DNA from: an uncultured Oscillibacter sp.
Lineage (GTDB): Bacteria; Bacillota_A; Clostridia; Oscillospirales; Oscillospiraceae
Length of the DNA: 11,182 bases
Direction: 5' to 3'
Assembly: GCA_902462475.1 (NCBI GenBank)
Contig: CABQCB010000037.1
Span: forward strand, 1 to 11,182
The notes beneath the pieces are model-generated. The model saw only the letters and a list, made by a program, of their open reading frames with translations. It was not told the DNA's origin and ran no database searches. Made by a program: the position numbers and the translations under genes. This document shows positions 1 through 6,044 of the stretch, piece by piece; within the stretch, counting starts at the first letter, position 1; every line of letters begins with the position of its first letter.

Positions 1-1
1 G

Positions 2-175
2 CCCCCGGTGCGCCGCTGGCCCCACCCCGTGGAGTGCAGCCCGGCGCCCAGAGATCTGGGCCCCACGCTCCACTACATCCGCTGTGCCCTCTCCTACCAA
101 AACCAGCTGCTGGCGGACATCAAAGCGCTCTTGCAGCAGCTGGCCGCGGACAGTGAGGAAGCATCACGGCCATAG
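2..175 (+). CDS. 3' end of an unidentified gene (partial)
   Basis: An open frame runs in from the left edge and ends at a TAG stop (173-175), giving 57 C-terminal residues. The first part is rich in Pro and Arg. From about residue 22 to 50 the sequence is predicted helical with spaced Leu, Ile and Gln, compatible with a short coiled coil, and the tail is polar and charged. The frame is followed within 4 nt by a strong intrinsic terminator, which supports it being the genuine end of a transcribed gene. No family could be recognised from this fragment, and the start lies outside the window. Confidence 0.6.
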   Translation, partial: PPVRRWPHPVECSPAPRDLGPTLHYIRCALSYQNQLLADIKALLQQLAADSEEASRP

Positions 176-178
176 CAG

Positions 179-215
179 ATGGCGTGCCGGCGGGCACGCC
201 ATTTTCCTCTTGTTT
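179..215 (+). terminator. Intrinsic terminator of the upstream gene
   Basis: A perfect 10 bp stem (ATGGCGTGCC at 179-188 against GGCACGCCAT at 193-202) has a GGCG loop and is followed by a T-rich stretch (TTTCCTCTTGTTTTTT). It lies directly after the TAG stop of the upstream partial gene, as expected of a Rho-independent terminator. The T-rich tail overlaps the -35 element proposed for the LCP gene. Confidence 0.85.
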
Positions 216-238
216 TTTGGGACAGGCCGCTTTATAAT
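210..238 (+). promoter_or_regulatory. Probable sigma-A promoter of the LCP/SLH gene pair
   Basis: A perfect -10 hexamer TATAAT (233-238) has a weak -35 TTGTTT (210-215) at the optimal 17 bp spacing. Transcription would start near 245, leaving a leader of about 78 nt before the ATG at 323. The leader has two short self-complementary segments (CGCTGG 258-263 with CCAGCG 275-280; CGCGG 287-291 with CCGCG 299-303), with no recognised riboswitch. The -35 lies inside the preceding terminator tail. Confidence 0.65.
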
Positions 239-322
239 AGTGTAACATTATGTAAATCGCTGGCCGGAGCGGTCCCAGCGTATCACCGCGGCATCGCGCC
301 GCGTCTGGAGGAGTATTTTCAT

Positions 323-1309
323 ATGGCCAAGCGACGCCGCCGGCGCAGTTGGAGCCGGACCCTGCTTTTGATCGTCTTCGTATCCGCCGCCGTATACGCC
401 GGCGTGCACTGCTTCTTCCGGGCGCCGGAAGTCCAGGCCCAGGACGACCAGGAGAACACCCCCGCCCAGGAGGAGCAGACCGACCCGGAGGCCGCCGCAG
501 CAGCCGCCGCCCTGGCCGCCCACACGGAGCGAAAGGACAATTTTTACACCATTTTGGTCTCCGGTGTGGACGACGGCAACGGCGGAAGCGACACCAACAT
601 CCTGGTGGCGGTGGACGCGGAGAACGGAAAGATCCACGGCGTCAGCATCCCCCGGGACACCAAGGCCGTCATCAACGGGAAAAACCACAAGATCAACTTC
701 GCCTACAACAGCGGCGGGTCCGAACTGCTGGCCCAGACCATCTCCGAGCAGCTGGGTATCCCCGTGGACTTCACGGTGACCGTGGACCTCACCGGCTTTA
801 TCGCCCTGGTGGACGCCATCGGCGGCGTGGACTTCTATGTGCCCATCGACATGAATTATGACGACCCCATCCAGGGCCTGTCCATCCACTTCAGCAAGGG
901 CATGCAGCACCTGAGCGGCCAGGAGGCCATGGAGGTGGTGCGCTTCCGCCACAACAACGACGGCACCGGCTACGGCAGCGAGGACATCGGCCGCATGAGC
1001 ACCCAGCAGGACTTCCTCATGGCCGTGGCGGAGCAGACCCTGACCCTTTCCAACGTGGACAAGGTGGGTACCTTCGCCAAGATCTTCCAGCAGTATGTGG
1101 ATACGGATCTGACCCTGGGCAACCTTGCCTGGCTTGGCAAGGAGGCCATCACCATGGGCTCGGAGGGCATCTCCTTTTCCATCCTGCCCGGCGAGTGGAA
1201 GTCCCCCTATATCTATCTGGACCAGGAGGCCGTTTTGACCCTGGTGAACGAATCTCTCAACCCCTATGTGGAAGACCGGGTCATGGAGGATCTGAACATC
1301 CCGTCCTGA
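323..1309 (+). CDS. LytR-CpsA-Psr (LCP) family cell-wall glycopolymer transferase
   Basis: LCP enzymes sit in the membrane and transfer undecaprenyl-linked anionic or secondary wall polymers onto peptidoglycan outside the cell. This 328-residue protein has a basic N-terminus (MAKRRRRR), one membrane segment (about 13-31), an Ala/Glu/Gln-rich linker (about 38-68) and an LCP domain from about 73 to 240. Family motifs are visible: a strand ending in GVDD, the SDTN segment (D90), SIPRDT (R111), VRFRH (R207, R209) and DIGR (R224). The usual Arg of the following RQQ motif is Thr227 (STQQ). The start at 323 is chosen because GGAGGAG (307-313) stands 9 nt upstream; the frame is open back to 179 but that part overlaps the terminator. 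Only 37 nt with no terminator separate it from the SLH gene, so the two are probably cotranscribed. The family call is firm; the polymer transferred cannot be told from sequence. Confidence 0.93.
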   Translation: MAKRRRRRSWSRTLLLIVFVSAAVYAGVHCFFRAPEVQAQDDQENTPAQEEQTDPEAAAAAAALAAHTERKDNFYTILVSGVDDGNGGSDTNILVAVDAENGKIHGVSIPRDTKAVINGKNHKINFAYNSGGSELLAQTISEQLGIPVDFTVTVDLTGFIALVDAIGGVDFYVPIDMNYDDPIQGLSIHFSKGMQHLSGQEAMEVVRFRHNNDGTGYGSEDIGRMSTQQDFLMAVAEQTLTLSNVDKVGTFAKIFQQYVDTDLTLGNLAWLGKEAITMGSEGISFSILPGEWKSPYIYLDQEAVLTLVNESLNPYVEDRVMEDLNIPS

Positions 1310-1346
1310 CCGGCGCTTCCCATATTTCCATGGCAGGAGGTGCAAC

Positions 1347-2777
1347 ATGAAAAGAAGGATCCTTTCCCTGCTGCTGGCACTTTCTCTGGTGCTGACGGTG
1401 CCCGCCCTGGCTGCCCAGGCCGCGCCGGCCCGGGTCAAGACCTATTCCGGCCAGTTTTCCGACGTGGCCGCCGGCTCCACGTTTTATGAAAATGTAGCCG
1501 CCCTGTATGAATATGGCCTGACCGTAGGCAAGGCCGACGGCACCTTCGGCCTCCAAGATTCCGTCACCGTGGGGCAGACCGTTATCTTTGCCGCCCGGGT
1601 CCGCAGCCTGTATCTCACCGGCAGCAGCGAGACCGGCCCTGCCGCCTATGCAGGCAGCGGCGACACTTCCGCCGCGGAGCAGTATCTGCGCTATCTGAAG
1701 GCGGAGGGCGTGCTGGGCACGGAGCTGGACGGCCAGCTGGGCAAGTCCGCCACCCGGGCCCAGGTGGCCCACGTGCTGGCCCGCACCCTGCCTGACGGCA
1801 CGCTGTCCCTCATCAACGACGCGGCGGTGACCCAGGGCTATGCCGCCCGGCGCTACATCACGGACGTGACGGAGTACACGCCCTACTATCAGGATATCCT
1901 CTATCTCTACCGCACGGGCCTGTCCCAGGGCAGCGGCGAGAGCGCCGTGTTCTCCCCCAACGCCACCATCACCCGGGGCGCCCTGGCCGCCATGCTCACC
2001 CGCATGGTGGACCCCGCCCTGCGCATCACCCTCGACTGGGACACGGGCAGTGCCTACCCCTCCGCCGCCGGCACCACGCTGGCAAGCCTGGTCCCCGCGG
2101 GCACCTACGTCGCCACGCCCACCACCCGGGACGAGATGGAGCAGTCCGTACGCTATATGCTCTCCTCCGGCAAAAACACCCTGACGCTCCAGTACGACGG
2201 TCTGTCGGCCATCCGGGCCCGGCAGGTGATGGAGGAGGCGCTGGCCATCGTCAAGACCTACTGTGAGCAGTGCTACAACACCGTCTCGTGCACCTACACC
2301 GCCGCCGGCGCCCTGACGCTGACCTTCTCCGCCGCCAGCGCCGGGGAGAACCTGAGTTCCTACCGTGCCCAGGCTATGGCTGCCGCCATTGCCGTCCACG
2401 ACCAGCTGTGGGAGCAGGGCATCATCAATGCCCGCATGACGGAGCGGGAAAAAGCCCGGGCCTACTACACCTGGATCTGCGACAACTGCGTCTATGATTA
2501 CAGCGCCACGGACACCTCCCTCAGCCACATCGCCTACAATCTCTTTGTCAACGGCGCGGCGGTGTGCGACGGCTACACCGGCGCTTACAACATGCTCCTC
2601 AAGCTGGAGGGCATCTCCTGCACCGCCCTTTCCAACGACGAGCACATCTGGACGGTGGCCGTGCTGGACGGCACCCAGGTCCACATCGACACCACCTGGG
2701 GCGACAGCGGCAGCGTCATCAACTACGACTACTTCGCCATGACGCCCACCCAGTCCTGGAACGTGCATTCCTGGTAA
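1347..2777 (+). CDS. Secreted SLH-repeat protein with transglutaminase-like domain
   Basis: A 476-residue exported protein. Residues 1-26 form a signal peptide (MKRR, a Leu-rich core, then an AQA-type cleavage site). Three S-layer-homology-like repeats follow at about 35-86, 106-146 and 168-221; such repeats usually dock proteins onto secondary cell-wall polymer. Their key TRAE-like motifs are degenerate: VTVGQ (73-77), ATRAQ (135-139) and ITRGA (208-212). A linker (about 222-360) leads to a transglutaminase-like domain (about 365-460) with a plausible catalytic triad of Cys407 (VCDGYTGAY), His433 (EHIWT) and Asp448 (HIDTTWGD). Such domains in bacterial surface proteins may act as proteases or cross-linkers; the activity here is unknown. 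The start has AGGAGG at 1335-1340, 6 nt upstream. The adjacent LCP gene, whose family attaches wall polymers, suggests a shared envelope role. The gene ends at a terminator. Confidence 0.9.
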   Translation: MKRRILSLLLALSLVLTVPALAAQAAPARVKTYSGQFSDVAAGSTFYENVAALYEYGLTVGKADGTFGLQDSVTVGQTVIFAARVRSLYLTGSSETGPAAYAGSGDTSAAEQYLRYLKAEGVLGTELDGQLGKSATRAQVAHVLARTLPDGTLSLINDAAVTQGYAARRYITDVTEYTPYYQDILYLYRTGLSQGSGESAVFSPNATITRGALAAMLTRMVDPALRITLDWDTGSAYPSAAGTTLASLVPAGTYVATPTTRDEMEQSVRYMLSSGKNTLTLQYDGLSAIRARQVMEEALAIVKTYCEQCYNTVSCTYTAAGALTLTFSAASAGENLSSYRAQAMAAAIAVHDQLWEQGIINARMTEREKARAYYTWICDNCVYDYSATDTSLSHIAYNLFVNGAAVCDGYTGAYNMLLKLEGISCTALSNDEHIWTVAVLDGTQVHIDTTWGDSGSVINYDYFAMTPTQSWNVHSW

Positions 2778-2785
2778 ACCCAATA

Positions 2786-2825
2786 GAAAAAGCGCCCATC
2801 CGGCCGGGTGGGCGCTTTCTTTTTT
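2786..2825. terminator. Bidirectional intrinsic terminator between convergent genes
   Basis: The stem AAAGCGCCCA (2789-2798) pairs with TGGGCGCTTT (2809-2818) and extends inward by a wobble and two GC pairs around a GGCC loop. On the plus strand it is followed by TTTCTTTTTT; on the minus strand the stem ends in a TTTTTCT run. It can therefore stop transcription from both the SLH gene and the leftward MoxR/NifU operon. The plus-strand T-tract touches the last codon of the NifU-like gene. Confidence 0.88.
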
Positions 2826-3117
2826 ACAGGTGATGGTCCCGCAAAAGCCGCTTGGCCTGCTCCCACAGCTCATCGCTGACGGTCTGCACCACCACGACCT
2901 TGTGTACCACTTCCGGCAATGCCTTTACCAGCTCTGCCTCCACCAGCGTCTCGTTGGTCAGGTCCGCGGAGGGGCAGCCGGCGCACTGGCCCAGCAGCTT
3001 CACATACAGCACGCCCTCCTCCAGGTGGTCCACCTGGATCTCGCCCCCGTGGGAGCGGAGGGCGGGGCGTACCTTTTCATTCAGTACCGCTTCAATCTGT
3101 TCCATGGCTTCATGCAT
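2824..3117 (-). CDS. NifU C-terminal-domain protein (Fe-S scaffold/carrier)
   Basis: This 97-residue protein is essentially one NifU-like C-terminal domain, of the type that binds and hands over an Fe-S cluster. The conserved pattern is visible: RPAL..HGGEI (residues 17-27), a V/L-rich strand, then GQCAGCPSA with the cluster-binding pair Cys45 and Cys48, followed by a helix starting near residue 56. The ATG at 3117 is chosen because AGGAGGAGG lies 9 nt upstream within the end of the MoxR gene; the frame is open to 3261 but that stretch is low-complexity and is the MoxR gene in another frame. It overlaps the MoxR gene by 8 nt (ATGCATGA), indicating translational coupling as last gene of the operon. 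Stand-alone proteins of this size are common in Firmicutes; the link to the MoxR genes could be functional or incidental. Confidence 0.9.
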   Translation of the reverse strand: MHEAMEQIEAVLNEKVRPALRSHGGEIQVDHLEEGVLYVKLLGQCAGCPSADLTNETLVEAELVKALPEVVHKVVVVQTVSDELWEQAKRLLRDHHL

Positions 3118-4645
3118 GATGCTGTTCCTCCTCCTGCTGCGCGGCCTTGGCCGCGGCGATGTCCGCGCGGATCTGCCGGCGGCGGTCGTCAAATAAGAGC
3201 TCCTTGTTGTGGCGGAAGTAGGCGTCGCAGCCGAAGTTCTCCACAAACCAGCTGGTATCATACCCAGCGGTAAGTTCCGTGACGAAGATCACCAGCTCCT
3301 GACTCTGGCCCAGGGCCTGCTCCAAAAAGCGGAAGGCGTTGTCAAAATATTCGCCGCACTGCGCCCCCAGCTGCTCCCGGCGATCCACCTCTTCAGAAAA
3401 CCATCCCCGCACCAGGTCCATGACCGCAGCTTCGTCTTTGGCCCCTTCGGCCGCAAGTCGGGTCTGGTAGGTCTCCAAAGCGTGGATCTCCCGCTGGGCA
3501 AGGTCCCGCTCCTCCTTCTGGAGCTGCCCGGCCTCCCCGGCCAGACGGAGCTTCTCCCGCCGCTTCCAGAGGAGCTGATCCAAAATGGCCCCGGCGTCCG
3601 CCTGGGGCAGCTTGTCCCGCAGCTCTGTCAGCGCTGCGTGGAGCCGCTCTGCGAGGGCGTCCTGCCGGCGGGTATGGCCCGATGCCTCACTGAGGCGGGA
3701 GAGCAGCAGCCCCAGCACGGAGAGCTTTTCATCAAAGGGTGCCGCCCCCAGCTCCAGCGCTGTGACAGAGGGCGCCGTGCCGCTCAAAATGGCCTCCACC
3801 TGATAGGTCTTCTGGTACTTGCGGTACAGCTCCAGGTATCCGGCGAAGTCCCGGGCCACCTGGGGCAGCTGGATATACTGGCCCACCACGTCCCGGTCCG
3901 CCGTGAGATCCAGCTTTTCGTAGGCGTACAGCAGCTCGCTCAGATCCTCCCAGCCCCGGGCGGTGGCAAAGCGCATGCCGTCCACCGTGTTTTCCAGCCG
4001 GTAGAAGTTCTCTTTTTTGATGTCCAGGTAGGACACCACCGCCCCGTGGAGGCCGCGGCGCCGGGCGTACTCCTTCCAGACGCCGAAGTCCTCCTCCACG
4101 TCGATGCGCTTGACCCGGTCCAGCGTCACCACGTCGAAGTCCCGGACGGACTTGTTGTACTCCGGCGGGTTGCCTGCCGCCACAATGAGCCACCCCTCCG
4201 GCAGCTTTTGGTTGCCGAAGGTCTTGCACTGCAGAAATTGCAGCATCATGGGCGCCAGCGTCTCGGAGACGCAGTTGATCTCGTCGAGAAACAAGATGCC
4301 CTCCCGGAGCCCCGTGCGCTCCATGAGCTGATAGACGGAAGAGAGGATCTCGCTCATGGTGTACTCCGTGACGGAGTACTCCCGGCCGCCGTAGGTGCGC
4401 TTTTCGATGAAGGGCAGTCCCACGGCGCTTTGCCGGGTGTGGTGGGTGATGGTATAGGACACCAGCCCCACACCGGTCTCGGCGGCGATCTGCTCCATGA
4501 TCTGGGTCTTGCCGATGCCCGGCGGGCCCATGAGCAGCACGGGCCGCTGACGAATGGAGGGGATCAGGTAGTTGCCCAGCTCGTCCCGGGTCAGATACGC
4601 CCGCAGCGTATTGGTGATCTCCTGCTTTGCCTGTTTGATATTCAT
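3110..4645 (-). CDS. MoxR-type AAA+ ATPase
   Basis: A 511-residue AAA+ ATPase of the MoxR kind, a group that usually works as a chaperone or maturation engine with a VWA-domain partner. Visible motifs are Walker A GPPGIGKT (40-47), Walker B ILFLDE (117-122), sensor 1 around Asn159 (VAAGNPPEYNKS), an arginine-finger candidate in LDRVKR (175-180) and a sensor-2-like Arg230 (TARGW). The AAA core covers about residues 1-285. The remaining 220 or so residues are highly charged and helical, with a likely coiled coil at about 355-400, longer than in compact MoxR proteins of around 330 residues. The start ATG has AAGGAG 9 nt upstream, and that site overlaps the TAA stop of the VWA gene 13 nt away (TAAGGAG). 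The extended C-terminal region is the part without a clear assignment; it may bind the VWA or LRR partner. Confidence 0.92.
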   Translation of the reverse strand: MNIKQAKQEITNTLRAYLTRDELGNYLIPSIRQRPVLLMGPPGIGKTQIMEQIAAETGVGLVSYTITHHTRQSAVGLPFIEKRTYGGREYSVTEYTMSEILSSVYQLMERTGLREGILFLDEINCVSETLAPMMLQFLQCKTFGNQKLPEGWLIVAAGNPPEYNKSVRDFDVVTLDRVKRIDVEEDFGVWKEYARRRGLHGAVVSYLDIKKENFYRLENTVDGMRFATARGWEDLSELLYAYEKLDLTADRDVVGQYIQLPQVARDFAGYLELYRKYQKTYQVEAILSGTAPSVTALELGAAPFDEKLSVLGLLLSRLSEASGHTRRQDALAERLHAALTELRDKLPQADAGAILDQLLWKRREKLRLAGEAGQLQKEERDLAQREIHALETYQTRLAAEGAKDEAAVMDLVRGWFSEEVDRREQLGAQCGEYFDNAFRFLEQALGQSQELVIFVTELTAGYDTSWFVENFGCDAYFRHNKELLFDDRRRQIRADIAAAKAAQQEEEQHHA

Positions 4646-4658
4646 ACTTGATTGCTCC

Positions 4659-6026
4659 TTACAGCTGGGGCAGCTCGTCCCAGTCGATCTCGTCGGGATA
4701 TTCCTCCGCCGCCGCTTCCGCGGCCCGCTCCAGATCCGGCAGCGGCAGCACCAGCCGGATGGCCCAGGGGGGCATTTTCACGCTCATGGGCGGCTCTTCC
4801 AGGAGCACGAAGGCCGTCTCCCAGGCCGGGCGCTTCTTGGGGTAGATGCCCATGCCGTCGGTGAAGTACACCATGCCCCGCAGCCCCGTGAGCTCCCCCC
4901 GCCGCCGCAGCTGATCCACATAGTCAAATACCGGACGGAAGTCCGTGGCGCTGCCGCCGGTGAGCTGGAAGTGGTCCATATACTCCTTCAGCTGCCGCAG
5001 GTCGTGGATGGGCGTATCCGAGCGGATCTGGTCATCGCACTGAAGGATGCGGATGTTCACCTTGCGGGTGAAGGTGGACGTGGAGCGCAAAATGGCGTAG
5101 GTGCAGGAGAGGAAGGCCCGCACCAGCTCGCCGGAGGTGGACATGGAGGTATCCACGGCGATGACGAAGTCCTCGATGCGCTTTTCCTCCCTGGTCTCCG
5201 GCGGCTCCACCAGGGGCATGTTGCCGTAGAGGGAGAGGCCGTAGGTATAGAAGATATAGTCGAAGGCGTCGCCGTCCACCCCCAGCACTTCCCGGGGGGC
5301 GGCGAAGCGCCGCAGGAAGGCCCGGTAATCCACGTCGTCCCGGGCAGCCACCTGCACCTGCTCCAAGACCGCCTGGCCGCCGGTGCTCTGTCCGGCCAGC
5401 ACCGTCTCCATGCCGGTTTGGGTGCGCTGGGCCCGGTTTTTCCACTGCTCGTCCTGCTGCTTGCGCTTTTCCTGGTCCTCCCGGCTCTCCGGGTCCCAGA
5501 GGCCGTGGTCATCCACAAAGAACAGCCGCTCCAGCCGGGCCAGTTCGTATTCCTCCGGCTGGCTTCGCAGCAATTGGCGGTAGATGCCCTCGGCGGTGAG
5601 CACCTTCATCTCCCGGCGGCACTGGCCGTAGAACTTCTCTTTTGCAGGCGCGGCGGCCTGGCGCAGGCAGGGATAGTCCAGGCTGTCCAGAATGCTCTCC
5701 ACCGCCGCGTCGCAGCTTAAGTCCCAGAGCCGACTGTCCCGGCCGTGCTTTTTATAGATATGGCGCAGCATGCAGTGCAGCACCACGTGGAGATACGCCC
5801 GGTTGGTGCCCTCCCGGCTGCGAAGATACCGCTCCGCCAGGTACGCACCGCTATAATGCAGCGTTTCCCCGTCCGTGGCCAGGGACAGCGTCACGTCGCT
5901 CCCGGGCGTAAGCGAGAGGGCGCACAGAGCCGTGTCCAGGTAAGGCAGGGCCATGTAGAGCTCGCTGCGGCTGAGCTGGAGGATCTCCATGCCCACCTCG
6001 TCCAGGTTCTTCCTTCGTTCTTCCAT
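4659..6026 (-). CDS. VWA-domain protein with zincin-like N-terminal domain (DUF2201-like)
   Basis: A 455-residue partner of the adjacent MoxR ATPase. The N-terminal half (about 1-170) resembles the putative metallopeptidase domain of DUF2201 proteins: three histidines are spaced H-x3-H-x4-H (His80, His84, His89), with a downstream acidic element at Asp106, but there is no classical HExxH Glu. A charged, Gln/Glu/Lys/Arg-rich linker spans about 178-205. The C-terminal half (about 285-435) is a VWA-like domain with a near-complete MIDAS: DTSMS (Asp292, Ser294, Ser296), Thr361 in GGSATDF and Asp390 in FTDG. The tail (431-455) is very acidic. The start ATG has AAAGGAGG 6 nt upstream. No signal peptide is visible, so it is cytoplasmic. 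VWA partners of MoxR enzymes typically recognise the client; whether the His triad binds metal or is a relic cannot be judged here. Confidence 0.88.
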   Translation of the reverse strand: MEERRKNLDEVGMEILQLSRSELYMALPYLDTALCALSLTPGSDVTLSLATDGETLHYSGAYLAERYLRSREGTNRAYLHVVLHCMLRHIYKKHGRDSRLWDLSCDAAVESILDSLDYPCLRQAAAPAKEKFYGQCRREMKVLTAEGIYRQLLRSQPEEYELARLERLFFVDDHGLWDPESREDQEKRKQQDEQWKNRAQRTQTGMETVLAGQSTGGQAVLEQVQVAARDDVDYRAFLRRFAAPREVLGVDGDAFDYIFYTYGLSLYGNMPLVEPPETREEKRIEDFVIAVDTSMSTSGELVRAFLSCTYAILRSTSTFTRKVNIRILQCDDQIRSDTPIHDLRQLKEYMDHFQLTGGSATDFRPVFDYVDQLRRRGELTGLRGMVYFTDGMGIYPKKRPAWETAFVLLEEPPMSVKMPPWAIRLVLPLPDLERAAEAAAEEYPDEIDWDELPQL

Positions 6027-6044
6027 GGCCGTCCTCCTTTCCCG

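Noticed and set aside
179..322. N-terminal extension of the LCP protein by 48 residues from an ATG at 179
   Set aside because: The stretch covers the upstream terminator and the TATAAT promoter, has no ribosome binding site, and encodes no recognisable segment; the ATG at 323 has a strong one and begins a standard membrane anchor.
248..1438. Long minus-strand open frame opposite the LCP gene
   Set aside because: Low-complexity Gly/Val/His-rich translation typical of the antisense frame of a GC-rich gene, with no motif or ribosome binding site; the plus strand has a clear family match.
1281..2873. 530-codon minus-strand open frame opposite the SLH gene
   Set aside because: Gly/Val/Ala-rich shadow frame; it would also run through the bidirectional terminator, and the plus frame has a signal peptide, SLH repeats and a catalytic triad.
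2824..3117. NifU-like gene as evidence of a nitrogen-fixation or complete Fe-S assembly locus
   Set aside because: No NifS, IscU/SufU or nif genes are in the window; single NifU C-terminal-domain proteins are common in non-fixing bacteria.
4659..6026. Mg/Co-chelatase (BchD/ChlD/CobT) identity for the VWA protein
   Set aside because: VWA plus AAA partners also occur in chelatases, but the N-terminal zincin-like domain and the absence of any tetrapyrrole gene point to the DUF2201-type partner of MoxR.
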